From: Enteractinococcus helveticum
GTDB lineage: Bacteria; Actinomycetota; Actinomycetes; Actinomycetales; Micrococcaceae
DNA: 64,000 bases
Direction of reading: 5' to 3'
NCBI RefSeq assembly: GCF_001657475.1
Contig: NZ_LXEY01000005.1
Coordinates: forward strand, 1 to 64,000
The translations under genes and the position numbers were made by a program. Of this stretch, positions 17,544 through 26,700 are shown piece after piece (positions within the stretch are counted from its first letter, which is position 1; every line of letters starts with the position of its first letter). The notes under the pieces were generated by a model. It had not been told where the DNA came from. It saw nothing but the letters and a program-made list of their open reading frames with translations, and did not search any database.

Positions 17544-19064
17544 TTATGAAGCGTCAGACGCGCTTGCGGCGTCCTCAGGAGCGTTCTTTGGCACCGGGCG
17601 AGAACTACGAATAAAGAACGCCCCGATGAACCCGATCGCGGCGATGGTACCCGCCACGAGGAAGGAAATGTTGACGCCCTGAACGAGGCCTTCATTGCCG
17701 TGAACCGCAGGGTCGAGCGCGGTTCCCGTCATCACGGTTACCAGCACAGCGGTTCCTACCGAGGCTGCCACCTGACGCATCGTGTTGTTTAGCGCCGTTC
17801 CGTGCGGAATCATCCGCTGCGGCAGCTGGTTCAGCGCAGCAGTCGTGACAGGCATGATGACCATGGCCGTACCGAACATCCGAATTGCGTTGAATATTGC
17901 CAGATAGGCAAATGAAGTTTCCGGTGTCAGCGCGGTGAACATCAGCGTCGAAGCAGCAAGCAATCCGAAACCGGCAACGGCTAACCATTTGGCCCCAAAA
18001 CGGTCGAAGACTCTACCGGTCAACGGGGACATCAAGCCCATGATGACTGCCCCGGGAAGCAACATGAGTCCAGATTCGGTGGCGGTGAACCCCGCCATAT
18101 TCTGCATGTAGAGCGGCAGAATAATCATCCCGCCGATCATGGCAATGAACACTGCCATACCCAAGAGCGTGTTCAGTGTGAACATTGGATTTTTCAGGAT
18201 CCGCAGCTCCAACATGGGCTCCGACAGCGTGAGCTGACGCCAGATGAACAAACCGAGGCTGATCAACCCGATAATGAGCGGGACTAGAACTTCGACACTG
18301 CCCCACCCGGTATTTCCTGCGTTGCCGAACCCCAAGAGCATCCCGCCAAAGGCAAAGGTGGATAGCACGATAGACAAAACATCGAGCCGAGGGTTCGTTG
18401 ATTCAGTGACGTTATCGAGGATGAAGTATGCAATGATCATGTCGAGGATCGCAATAGGCAGCATGATCGCAAAGAGCGTCTGCCATGGGAAGTGCTCAAC
18501 TATCCACCCCGACATGCTCGGTCCAATGGCCGGTGCAAAGGAAATGACCAGCCCGAATGTACCCATTGCTTGGCCGCGTTTATCCATCGGGAAGATGGCA
18601 AACAAAATGGTCTGCATCAGCGGCATGATAATGCCACCACCGGCTGCCTGAATAAATCGTCCAGCTAATAAGACCGGATAGGTCGGTGACAGCATGGCCA
18701 ATAACGTGCCCAGGGTAAAGAGCCCCATGGCAGCAAAGAACAAGTTTCGTGTGGAGAACTTCTGAATCAAAAACGCTGTCACCGGAATCATGATCCCGTT
18801 AACCAGCATGAACATCGTGGTAACCCACTGTGCTGAGTTCGCGGTGATGCCAAAATCTTTCATCAACGCGGGCAGCGCCGTGTTCATTAACGTCTGGTTG
18901 AGGATCACCACGAATGCCCCGGAAACCAACGTAGCCAGAACAACATTGCGGTTCACCGGTTTGCGGCGGCGTGATTCTTCAGCTTTGAGATTGGTCTGTT
19001 CATGCTGCGCCTTGTTATACCGTGCTTCCACGGTCGGAATAGATCCGGTGATTTCACTAGCCAA
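17544..19064 (-). CDS. DHA2-type MFS multidrug efflux transporter
   Basis: About 506 residues with 14 predicted membrane helices, EmrB/QacA subfamily. The antiporter motif C region is visible (GFGLLVISFAPAIGPSMSGW-like, reading LVISFAPAIGPSMSGWIV). It should export drugs or toxic organics using the proton gradient. I favour the TTG at 19064, preceded by AGGAGAAGG at 8 nt; a TTG at 19160 also opens the frame but lacks a ribosome site. It follows the tetR gene and, with the longer start, would overlap it. TetR probably represses both genes. Confidence 0.85.
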   Translation of the reverse strand: MASEITGSIPTVEARYNKAQHEQTNLKAEESRRRKPVNRNVVLATLVSGAFVVILNQTLMNTALPALMKDFGITANSAQWVTTMFMLVNGIMIPVTAFLIQKFSTRNLFFAAMGLFTLGTLLAMLSPTYPVLLAGRFIQAAGGGIIMPLMQTILFAIFPMDKRGQAMGTFGLVISFAPAIGPSMSGWIVEHFPWQTLFAIMLPIAILDMIIAYFILDNVTESTNPRLDVLSIVLSTFAFGGMLLGFGNAGNTGWGSVEVLVPLIIGLISLGLFIWRQLTLSEPMLELRILKNPMFTLNTLLGMAVFIAMIGGMIILPLYMQNMAGFTATESGLMLLPGAVIMGLMSPLTGRVFDRFGAKWLAVAGFGLLAASTLMFTALTPETSFAYLAIFNAIRMFGTAMVIMPVTTAALNQLPQRMIPHGTALNNTMRQVAASVGTAVLVTVMTGTALDPAVHGNEGLVQGVNISFLVAGTIAAIGFIGAFFIRSSRPVPKNAPEDAASASDAS

Positions 19065-19122
19065 TAGGGGGTCCTTCTCCTGAGAATCTTGCGATGTCGT
19101 GTCGTTGCTTACCTGCCCACCA

Positions 19123-19755
19123 TCAGCCGGTTGGCTCGGGATGTTGCGCCACAAGTCCAAGGTGGTCTAATTGTTTAAATGTCGTCTCGAGCAAGCCATA
19201 CAGGGGCAGCTCACCTTTACGAACCCACTGCCGTACTGCCACGCGAGTCGCGCTCATCACCACTGCGGCCAGCAATTGTGGGGTGATATCGTCTTCAGCG
19301 TCCACGCCCATGCGTTCCGCGAGCGCGTCAGCAAACATGCGCTCAACCTGCGCGATTTTGCCCAGGTGATGTGCCATCAGTGACGGATGACTCTGGGTGA
19401 GCCGCTGCCGTGCCAGCACCCGCTCACGGTTCACCGGATCTGCGCCGAAATAGTCGCTGTGTATTACGGCCTGGCGCAGGGCTTCAAGAGGTGGTTCTTC
19501 GCTGGGACGTTCCAATAGCAGCTTGCAGACCTGGTCTGCGCTTTCGGCAGCTTGCGTGACCAAAGCGTCTTCTTTGGAGGCAAAGTAGTTGAAAAAGGTT
19601 CGTGGCGAGACGCCTGCGGTTTGCGCAATGGCCTCAACCGTGAGATTTTCGAGACCATTTTCCATCGCGAGGTCTAATGCAGCATCCCGGATAGCGCGAC
19701 GAGTTTCCCGTTTTTTCTGTTCCCGACGTCCTAATCCCTGTGCATGCTCTGTCAT
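19123..19755 (-). CDS. TetR-family transcriptional repressor
   Basis: A 210-residue regulator. The N-terminal HTH (about 12-60) reads RRAIRDAALDLAMENGL, then TVEAIAQTAGVSPRTFFNYF and ASKEDAL, a classic TetR signature. The C-terminal ligand domain resembles the TetR_C_17/MftR-like type. It starts at the ATG at 19755. A 17-bp palindrome in its promoter is the likely operator. The efflux gene downstream is probably its target. Confidence 0.9.
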   Translation of the reverse strand: MTEHAQGLGRREQKKRETRRAIRDAALDLAMENGLENLTVEAIAQTAGVSPRTFFNYFASKEDALVTQAAESADQVCKLLLERPSEEPPLEALRQAVIHSDYFGADPVNRERVLARQRLTQSHPSLMAHHLGKIAQVERMFADALAERMGVDAEDDITPQLLAAVVMSATRVAVRQWVRKGELPLYGLLETTFKQLDHLGLVAQHPEPTG

Positions 19756-19764
19756 AGGTTTCAA

Positions 19765-19794
19765 GACTAAACAAAATCTTGCACTCACTGCAAG
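19765..19794 (-). promoter_or_regulatory. tetR promoter with palindromic operator
   Basis: On the minus strand TTGCAG is followed after 18 nt by TAGTCT near 19765, just upstream of the tetR ATG. The -35 is embedded in the palindrome CTTGCA-CTCAC-TGCAAG (19778-19794), so a bound repressor would block RNA polymerase. Direct autoregulation is inferred. Confidence 0.6.
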
Positions 19795-19843
19795 TTTTTA
19801 TTCTGGATCGTCTCTCAGCATAGGCACGACGCCGTTTCAGCAG

Positions 19844-20572
19844 TTAGCCGTTGGCAGGTTCCGGCGACTGGTCTTTGACAAGCCGCCACCGGCGGTACGC
19901 CCACCACGTCATCACCAACACAACCGCCCAGCCGATACCAACGACGACGCCATTTGCCACGTTGGGATCGGAGATGAAACTGCCGATGGCCACTAGTGAG
20001 ACCTGACCGGGAATGATCGCCAGTGCGCTTGCTAACAGGTAATCGGGTTGGCTCACACCAAACGCTCCACTGCCGTAGTTCACTGGCCAATATGGAAATC
20101 CGGGTAGCAGCCGCAGCATCACCACGGCTTGAAAGCCAGCCTGGTTCAGATGTCGTTCCGCAGTGCGATAGTGAGATCCCAGCAGTCGTGCGGTGGCCTG
20201 TCGTCCTAACCCTCGGGCGATCCAATACGCGCCCCAGCACCCAATAAAGACACCAATCACCGACAGGATGCTTCCTTCGAAGGTGCCAAATAATAGACCA
20301 CCGGTGACTGCCATAACAGTCACAGGGATGGGCGTGAGGGCCACCAGGGCATAGGTTCCAATAAACACTAACCAAGCAGCCCAGCCCCAGGAGGCGATCA
20401 TCTGCTGCAGCGAATCGGCAGAGGGCAGACGAACGTTAAAGGCCAACCACAACAGGACCAGCAGCACGATAATTAAAACGGTGTTGCGGATGATTGAGTC
20501 CCAGTGGATTCCACTGTCTTCGGCGGTACGATCCGTCGTCGGCTCAGTGGGACCTTCGTGTTCAGATGCCAT
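19844..20572 (-). CDS. TVP38/TMEM64 (DedA/VTT-domain) membrane protein
   Basis: A 242-residue inner-membrane protein with about five to six helices. The VTT (SNARE-associated) domain spans roughly residues 75-200, with ALTPIPVTVMAVTGGLLFG, GCWGAYWIARGLGR and LRLLPGFPYWPVNYGSGAFG. Family members are implicated in lipid scramblase or carrier recycling activity, but the substrate here is unknown. It is a single gene, separated from the neighbours by short gaps. Confidence 0.85.
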   Translation of the reverse strand: MASEHEGPTEPTTDRTAEDSGIHWDSIIRNTVLIIVLLVLLWLAFNVRLPSADSLQQMIASWGWAAWLVFIGTYALVALTPIPVTVMAVTGGLLFGTFEGSILSVIGVFIGCWGAYWIARGLGRQATARLLGSHYRTAERHLNQAGFQAVVMLRLLPGFPYWPVNYGSGAFGVSQPDYLLASALAIIPGQVSLVAIGSFISDPNVANGVVVGIGWAVVLVMTWWAYRRWRLVKDQSPEPANG

Positions 20573-20623
20573 GGCTTTACTGTAGCCGCGTCAGGCTCAT
20601 GCCGCACTGAACAGTGCTGATAC

Positions 20624-21079
20624 TCACTCCTCGGGGTGGGTCAGCTGAGCGGCTGCGCGCACGGACTCGAGAACTTTCTCAGCACGCCGTCCGACTGTAG
20701 CAATGCCGGCTTGGCCACGCTTATACATCGCTGCGGCTTGCGCGGTGGCTGCCAGGTCGTTTGCAGCCCGGGACAGGTACCGATGAACATCATCAGCGCC
20801 GGCGGGGACATCGAGCTCATGCTCGCCGTAGCGTCGACGTGCCAGCATGCAAACGGTACGCACCGTGGCCAAGGCCTCGGTTAAGATGTTGCCGGCATTA
20901 ATCAATCCGTTGAGTTCTTCTTGTGTGAGGTCGCCGGGTCGCTCGGGATCAATAATCTGCCAGTACCGATCCAGAGATCGCGCGAAACGGTCATGAGCCT
21001 GGCGCCACAGCTGGGTACCAAGCTCCTTATCTAAGGTTTTTGCCTCACGACGGCGTGCAAACGGACGGGGTCTCATCAT
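20624..21079 (-). CDS. Conserved hypothetical actinobacterial protein
   Basis: A 151-residue, mostly helical soluble protein of unknown function. It has a basic N-terminus (MMRPRPFARRREAK), a central NAGNILTEALATVRTVCMLARRRYGE and a helix LSRAANDLAATAQAAAMYKRG. No catalytic motif or membrane segment is visible. It starts 11 nt after the quinone-oxidoreductase stop in the same direction, so the two probably share an mRNA. Confidence 0.65.
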   Translation of the reverse strand: MMRPRPFARRREAKTLDKELGTQLWRQAHDRFARSLDRYWQIIDPERPGDLTQEELNGLINAGNILTEALATVRTVCMLARRRYGEHELDVPAGADDVHRYLSRAANDLAATAQAAAMYKRGQAGIATVGRRAEKVLESVRAAAQLTHPEE

Positions 21080-21090
21080 TCTTTAGTGTC

Positions 21091-22116
21091 TCACATTGTC
21101 AACACGATTTTCCCTACCCGGTCCGATTCGCTAAACCGCTCATAGGCTGCGGCAGTCTCGGCTAACGGGAAGGTTTGGGCAATGAGCGGATCAATGGTCC
21201 CATCTGCATACAGTGGCCAAATATGTTCGACGACGCCACTAAGAATTTCACCTTTTTCAGCAGGCGTGCGTGGGCGCAGCAGATTTCCGGTCAAAACCGC
21301 TTGTTTTGCCACCATGCGCAGGAAGTTCACCTCGCCTTTCACCCCGCCCTGGGTGCCGATGACGACCCAGCGGCCGCGGTGGGCCAGCGCGCGCATATTG
21401 TCCTCTGCATAGTGGCCGGCCACGATATCGAGAATGATATCAACGCCATGCCCCTGGGTGAGCTCTTGGACGCGGTCGACAAAATTCTCAGTTCGGTAAT
21501 TGATCCCGTGGGCACCTAAAAATTCGATGTAATCGACTTTGGCATCCGACCCTGCGGTCGCAATGGGCTTGCCACCCATGGCTTTGACCATTTGGATCGC
21601 GGTGGTCCCGATGCCTCCGGCACCACCGTGGATCAGCACCCAGTCTCCAGCTTGAAATTGCGCGGTCATAAACACGTTGAACCACACGGTGGCAGTAGTC
21701 TCAACAATGCCTGCGGCCTCAATAGCATCGAGTTGGTCCGGAATTGGCGCGAGTTGCCGGGCATCGACGGCGACATATTCGGCATAGCCTCCCCCTGCGA
21801 GCAAGGCGCACACACGATCATCAATATTCCAGGCTGTGACGCCGTCGCCAAGTGCGGCAACTTTTCCCGCGACTTCAAGGCCGGGAATATCGCTGGCACC
21901 TTCAGGAACGTTGTAACCCCCGATGCGTTGCAGTAGATCCGCGTTATTGATACCCGCTGCTTCGACTTTGATGAGCACTTCACCAGCTTGTGGCGCGGGT
22001 ACTTTGTGGTCCTGCACTTGAATATCGGCAGGAGCGTCTTTGGTGGCTTTCTGGGTTCCTTGCTGCGGAACAAATCCTATGGCTTGCATCTGTGAAGGTA
22101 ATGGCATGTCTTTCAT
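21091..22116 (-). CDS. NAD(P)H:quinone oxidoreductase, PIG3/Qor-type MDR protein
   Basis: A 341-residue zinc-independent medium-chain dehydrogenase/reductase. It has an N-terminal GroES-like domain (KVEAAGINNADLLQRIG) and a Rossmann domain with the nucleotide site IHGGAGGIGTTAIQMVKAMG near residue 160 (AGGIGT rather than GxGxxG, as in quinone oxidoreductases). LRPRTPAEKGEI is typical of the PIG3 branch. It should reduce quinones with NADPH. The ATG at 22116 has GGAG close by; an ATG three codons on has better spacing. Confidence 0.85.
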   Translation of the reverse strand: MKDMPLPSQMQAIGFVPQQGTQKATKDAPADIQVQDHKVPAPQAGEVLIKVEAAGINNADLLQRIGGYNVPEGASDIPGLEVAGKVAALGDGVTAWNIDDRVCALLAGGGYAEYVAVDARQLAPIPDQLDAIEAAGIVETTATVWFNVFMTAQFQAGDWVLIHGGAGGIGTTAIQMVKAMGGKPIATAGSDAKVDYIEFLGAHGINYRTENFVDRVQELTQGHGVDIILDIVAGHYAEDNMRALAHRGRWVVIGTQGGVKGEVNFLRMVAKQAVLTGNLLRPRTPAEKGEILSGVVEHIWPLYADGTIDPLIAQTFPLAETAAAYERFSESDRVGKIVLTM

Positions 22117-22218
22117 CTTCTCCAGTTCCTTCCACGGAGGTCAATATGTGGTTTATTTCGGTGAGCGATCCCCGATTATGCTTCGACTCCCTCAAGCAGG
22201 TACAATGTAACCTCGTCT

Positions 22219-22306
22219 GGATGGTTGTCCGAGCGGCCGAAGGAACTGGTCTTGAAAACCAGAGGGCGGCGACCCCGTCCCGGGGGTTCAAATCCCCCAC
22301 CATCCG
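22219..22306 (+). tRNA. tRNA-Ser (anticodon UGA)
   Basis: An 88-nt class II tRNA. Acceptor GGATGGT pairs with ACCATCC; anticodon stem CTGGT/ACCAG encloses CTTGAAA, anticodon UGA; a long variable arm and T arm GGGGG-TTCAAAT-CCCCC follow. A -10 box TACAAT (22201-22206) lies 12 nt upstream. Confidence 0.95.
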
Positions 22307-22354
22307 CTGTTGCCCCGAGTCGCGACATCATTGACAAGTGAATCGCGACAGGCG

Positions 22355-22394
22355 CGACGAAAGCCGCAGAATTTATTTTCTGCGGCTTTCGTCG
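22355..22394 (+). terminator. Terminator of tRNA-Ser(UGA)
   Basis: A perfect 17-bp stem: 22355-22371 pairs with 22378-22394 around a TTTATT loop. It has U-rich sequence in the loop and mixed bases after, and could also work on the minus strand. Confidence 0.8.
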
Positions 22395-23288
22395 TTTCCG
22401 GGATCGGTCCATGGATCGTCCGCCCTGCCGGAAGTTCGAATTCTTTCTGGAAGGCCACCAGCGCAAGCAGAGAGTAATTTACATCGCGACCAAGTTGTCT
22501 GGCACGGAATTGAGGCTCACAGAGTGGGCTTGAGTGCGCCGATACAGATCCGGGTCTGTGCAATCGGTCTTGTAACCCTGCGTGACGAATTGCGCCGGCG
22601 CCTGATCGCCCGGTAGCGGATGACACAAGTGAGCCTCAGTGGCACTTTCGTATACACCCACTCACTCAAGCTTCTGGTTAGCAATCGAGAAGACTGCATG
22701 AGTGGCACCGGGCACATATTGCGGTGAATGTTACGAGATTTCAGCCCTCAATGAACCAGCTCAAAGATTCCGCAATGGTGGACTAGTGGACACTTTTCAG
22801 TTGTAAATTTGAGCTTTCCTGCAAACAACTCTAGGCGCACTCCAAGAATCGCTTATCCCTAGGTGGGCACTACCTTTCAGCGCAGTATCAGGACGTTGCA
22901 TCGCCCGCATATTTGCGCCGATTTGTGACAGTAAAAGGCTCCTGTTGAGAATTGCAAGTTCGACCCGGAATACGCCGGAATTATGACCAGCCGAGTTTAC
23001 AAATCGGATTCAGCCGTTATTGTTGAAAGTGGGTCAAGCCACTTCGCTCACCAAGGAACCTGAGGCGAGGGGCATAAGAAAGCAGGCTGGGAAGACCCGC
23101 GTTATGGCGGGGGAAGAAGCCGCTTTGTAAGTTTCACCAACGAGACTTTGACCGCGTCAAGAAGCGCAATCTTGATGCGGTTATTTTTGATGCGATTTTC
23201 GGCCCAGGCCGACTGAGTACGGAGGTAAGTGCGACTGCGACAACACTGATCTGCGCTGATACCCACTCGACTTCTGGAGGATTATTTT
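22395..23288. other. Gene-free stretch of ~890 bp upstream of the MFS gene
   Basis: No convincing gene is seen. The short open frames at about 22480-22720 lack ribosome sites and known domains; they may be remnants. Candidate structured elements are the hairpin AAGTGG-GTCAA-CCACTT-like near 23026-23044, CCCGC-GTTATG-GCGGG near 23096-23111 and a terminator-like hairpin at 23151-23181. This could be the leader of the MFS gene at 23289. Confidence 0.5.
23151..23188 (+). terminator. Terminator-like hairpin (possible attenuator) upstream of MFS gene
   Basis: ACCGCGTCAAGA (23151-23162) pairs with TCTTGATGCGGT (23170-23181), 12 bp with one G-U, followed by TATTTTTG. It lies 100 nt before the MFS start codon, too far from tRNA-Ser, which has its own terminator. 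A regulated attenuator is one explanation. Confidence 0.6.
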
Positions 23289-24581
23289 TTGAAGACTGAA
23301 ACGACAGCAAGCACGGTAAAGAGTAAGCCGAGGCGACGTACGGGTGGCATAGTCATCACGATCTCGACGCTATTGGCCTTCTCATACGGACTACAAATGT
23401 ATGCGGTAGTTCCTGCCTACTCGACGCTGACCACCGAATTCGGTCTCAGTTACTCCCAGGTCGGACTCATGGTGTCACTGTGGTTCTTGGGTTATGCACT
23501 GGCACACATACCGGCAGGATTCGCTGCCGCTGCCTGGGGACTGAAACGGGTTGCCGTTTGGGGCGGCATTATCACCGCCCTTTCTAGTGGACTCATTGCA
23601 ATGGCAGGCTCCTATGGATTCATGTTGACCGCCCGGTTCATTGGCGGGCTCGGCATGTCGTTAGTAGTTGCTGCGATCTTTCCGCTGGGCAACTACTGGT
23701 CAAAACCAGAAAACGGCAAACTTGTTGCCGGAATTCTCAATGGCATTGGCCTGACCGGTGGTTCTGCAATCGGCCTGTACGTCTGGACAGTCTTGATGGA
23801 AGGCATGGGCTGGAGAAGCGCTTTGTGGGTTGCAACCGCTGTAGGTCTAGTCATCGCTATTGCGGCGGCCTTCCTTATCGAAGTCCCATCTCATATGGAT
23901 GAACTGGAAGGTGACGAGTTCAGCTGGCGCTCGACCATGCAGGTTCTGAAGTCTAAGACCATGTGGGGCATCGGTATTGTCTCGGTCGCCGCTTATGGTG
24001 CATTCTTTACGGTATCTCAACTGGGTCCTGGCTTTGCCGAGTCCGAACACGGCTTCAGCTCGACCAACGCAAGCCTGTTGGGCTTGGTCATGCTGCTGGT
24101 TGGTATTCCAGGTTCCATTCTGGGTGGCATCTTCGCCGATCGTGCGAAGAAATTCCTGTCGACCCTTTGGGTTCCAGCAGCCATCATCGTTGTCCTGCTT
24201 GCTCTGATTCCACTGGTCAACAGTGTGGTGCTGTGGGTCTTGCTGTCCCTGATCGGCATCTTCGGCATGATGTACTTGTCCCCTGCCAGTGTGTCCCCTT
24301 CGGAATATCCCGAAGAAGTTTCTAGCCAAGACTTCGCCACCGCGCTGGGTCTGGTCTTGACCCTTGGCAACCTAGGTGCCGTGGTCTTCCCATACGTCTA
24401 CACTCTGGGTACCCAGTTGGGTAGCTCTGCACTGGGCTGGTGGCTGATCGCCGGTCTGTCCGCCCTCAGTCTGTTGGGCATTCGGATGGCCAAGGAATCT
24501 CGCACCCCCGAGAATCTGAAAGTTCGAGAAGGTATCAAGGAACGGCAACAATCCCGTAAGGATATGGTCAGCATTTCCTAG
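23289..24581 (+). CDS. MFS transporter of the CynX/NimT or anion:cation type
   Basis: A 430-residue protein with 12 predicted membrane helices and a basic N-terminus (KSKPRRRTGG). The TTG start has GGAGG at 8 nt. The first helices read GLQMYAVVPAYSTLTTEFGLSY and VSLWFLGYALAHIPAGFAA, and the loop 2-3 motif GxxADR appears as GIFADRAKKF between helices 8 and 9. The substrate is not revealed; its position ahead of the DASS carrier and 4-hydroxybenzoate genes suggests an organic anion. It ends in a strong terminator, so it is a single-gene unit. Confidence 0.8.
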   Translation: MKTETTASTVKSKPRRRTGGIVITISTLLAFSYGLQMYAVVPAYSTLTTEFGLSYSQVGLMVSLWFLGYALAHIPAGFAAAAWGLKRVAVWGGIITALSSGLIAMAGSYGFMLTARFIGGLGMSLVVAAIFPLGNYWSKPENGKLVAGILNGIGLTGGSAIGLYVWTVLMEGMGWRSALWVATAVGLVIAIAAAFLIEVPSHMDELEGDEFSWRSTMQVLKSKTMWGIGIVSVAAYGAFFTVSQLGPGFAESEHGFSSTNASLLGLVMLLVGIPGSILGGIFADRAKKFLSTLWVPAAIIVVLLALIPLVNSVVLWVLLSLIGIFGMMYLSPASVSPSEYPEEVSSQDFATALGLVLTLGNLGAVVFPYVYTLGTQLGSSALGWWLIAGLSALSLLGIRMAKESRTPENLKVREGIKERQQSRKDMVSIS

Positions 24582-24597
24582 TACGACCTCCATGTCG

Positions 24598-24635
24598 CAA
24601 AGGCGTGATGCAGCAAATGCTGCATCACGCCTTTG
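24598..24635 (+). terminator. Terminator after MFS gene
   Basis: A perfect 18-bp stem with a 2-nt AA loop (24598-24615 and 24618-24635). There is little T-run after it. Confidence 0.8.
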
Positions 24636-24860
24636 ACGTTTCTGGCTGTCTAACCAAAACGAAACCGAGTGAACTGCTGAACAAACGGGCTGAGCCACCG
24701 AAACCACAAGTGCCACCTGCAGTGGTATTCCAGGCCGGTCGCGAGGTGTCGCGCCGCACCCTTTGAGCTAGGCCTTAGACTCCTCTAACCTGACGAGGAC
24801 GGATGCCGACCCAGTCGCTGGATTGACCCGACTGCCACGCCCAGTCCTGGAGGAACAGCC

Positions 24861-26519
24861 ATGACCGACAACGAATCCTCAAACCAAGCCGCCACCCGTT
24901 CCGATCACGACAACCCGACGCAGCAGAAAGCATCAGACCAAGAACTCTCCGAAGGAATGCGTGCCAAGGCGGTAAGACACAGTGAATATCGACGCCGCAT
25001 CATTGGTCTGATCGGCGGTGTGCTCGGGGCGGTTCTGATCTTCTGGCTCATGTCAACCGAACTGGATGTCTGGCCCAGACTCACGGCAGCCACAGCAGTG
25101 CTCATGGCAGTGTGGTGGATGACCGAGGCTATCCCGATTCCGGCCACAGCACTATTACCGCTAATTATTTTTCCACTAGCGGTACCTGCTGAAGAATCCG
25201 ACGGCGGTGTCACAGTCTCAGCGGTCGGGGCTAACTACGGCAATGACGTCATCTTCTTATTTATGGGTGGTTTCTTACTTGCCCTGGGCATGCAACGGTG
25301 GAATTTACACCGACGTATCGCGCTCATGGTGTTGCAATGGATGGGCTCCAACACCAAGGCACTGATCGCCGGGTTTATGATCGCCACTGGATTTCTATCG
25401 TTGTGGGTCTCAAATACGGCGACCGCAGTCATGATGTTGCCCATTGGCATTTCGGTGCTCTTACTGGTCAAACGCATGGCCGATGGCGAAGACACTCAGC
25501 AAGTAATCGATAATGGTGCAGAGACTGAAGCCACTTCGGAAGAGACACAGACAGTAGCAAAAACAAATTTCGGTACCGGTTTGATGCTGGCAATTGCCTA
25601 CGCGGCCTCTATCGGTTCCCTCGGCACGATCATTGGCACCCCACCAAACGCCCTACTGGCAGCACATATGGCTGCCAACCATGATCTGGAACTAGGCTTT
25701 GGACGCTGGATGCTGGTGGGTGTCCCGCTATCGATCGTATTAATGTTCGGTGCCTGGTTCATTTTGACCAAGGTCATGTTCAAACCCGAAATGGACAACA
25801 TCCCTGGCGGTGCTGAGCTCATTCGCAATGAGTTCAAAAATCTTGGACCGATGTCCAGAGGCGAACTGACCGTGTTGATTGTCTTCATCGTCGCAGCCGT
25901 TTCCTGGGTCTTCGTCCCGTTGATCTCGGAATACATCCTGGGATTGGAGGAACCTTTGATTTCCGATGCCGGTATTGCCATGGTCGTTGGACTTGCAATG
26001 TTCCTGCTGCCTGGCGGGGCTGCCGAAGGGGTCCGGCTATTGAATTGGGATACCGCGCTGAATCTACCCTGGGGTGTACTCTTGCTGTTCGGGGGCGGTC
26101 TTGCGCTGTCGTCGCAGTTTTCAGACTCCGGGCTATCCGAATGGTTAGGAGTTCAAGTGGAGGGCCTGGCTGGCGCTCCAGTATGGATTCTGGTTGCCCT
26201 GTGTGCGGTCGGTATTCTGATCCTGACGGAGATGACATCAAATACCGCGACCGCCGCGACGTTCTTGCCGGTAGCCTCCGGGATTGCATTGGGCACCGGG
26301 GTCGAACCGTTGATGCTCACGGCACCGGTTGCGTTGGCAGCCACCTGCGCGTTTATGCTGCCAGTAGCCACCCCGCCCAATGCAATCGCTTTTGGTTCCG
26401 GGTATGTCACGATTGGCCAGATGGTCAAAGGTGGTGCGCTGATTAACGTGCTGGCCGCCATATTAATCACGATCACGGCCATGACCTTATTGGTCTGGGT
26501 TTTTGGTATCGCCTACTAA
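24861..26519 (+). CDS. DASS family (SLC13/CitT) sodium:dicarboxylate symporter
   Basis: A 552-residue membrane carrier with about 12 helices and a hydrophilic ~40-residue N-terminus. Both diagnostic SNT motifs are present (WVSNTATAVMMLP and MTSNTATAATFLP), each followed by a T-P-P-N motif (GTPPNALLAA and ATPPNAIAFG), defining the Na+ and substrate sites of DASS proteins. It probably imports succinate-like or tricarboxylate anions. The ribosome site GGAGGA precedes the ATG. A ~30-residue hydrophilic insert (DTQQVIDNGAETEATSEETQ) lies between helices. Its placement next to the pca genes suggests uptake of pathway-related acids. Confidence 0.88.
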   Translation: MTDNESSNQAATRSDHDNPTQQKASDQELSEGMRAKAVRHSEYRRRIIGLIGGVLGAVLIFWLMSTELDVWPRLTAATAVLMAVWWMTEAIPIPATALLPLIIFPLAVPAEESDGGVTVSAVGANYGNDVIFLFMGGFLLALGMQRWNLHRRIALMVLQWMGSNTKALIAGFMIATGFLSLWVSNTATAVMMLPIGISVLLLVKRMADGEDTQQVIDNGAETEATSEETQTVAKTNFGTGLMLAIAYAASIGSLGTIIGTPPNALLAAHMAANHDLELGFGRWMLVGVPLSIVLMFGAWFILTKVMFKPEMDNIPGGAELIRNEFKNLGPMSRGELTVLIVFIVAAVSWVFVPLISEYILGLEEPLISDAGIAMVVGLAMFLLPGGAAEGVRLLNWDTALNLPWGVLLLFGGGLALSSQFSDSGLSEWLGVQVEGLAGAPVWILVALCAVGILILTEMTSNTATAATFLPVASGIALGTGVEPLMLTAPVALAATCAFMLPVATPPNAIAFGSGYVTIGQMVKGGALINVLAAILITITAMTLLVWVFGIAY

Positions 26520-26700
26520 CGCAGCGAACAAGCATGCTGCATCGGGCGCCTTAGACTGGGGCAATCCCCAATCGCTAGCTTTTCCCAACCTGCCTTAGGG
26601 CAGAACCAAACAGTCCTATATTTGAGGCTTAGTTGCTGAAGGCAGCAGTACGGTCTCTGAAGATTCTTCATCAGCGCGAAGCGCTACACTCGGTGGAAGA

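Noticed and set aside
22479-22717. Short overlapping open frames that might be an insertion-sequence remnant
   Set aside because: No transposase motif, ribosome site or terminal repeats were visible; treated as non-coding.
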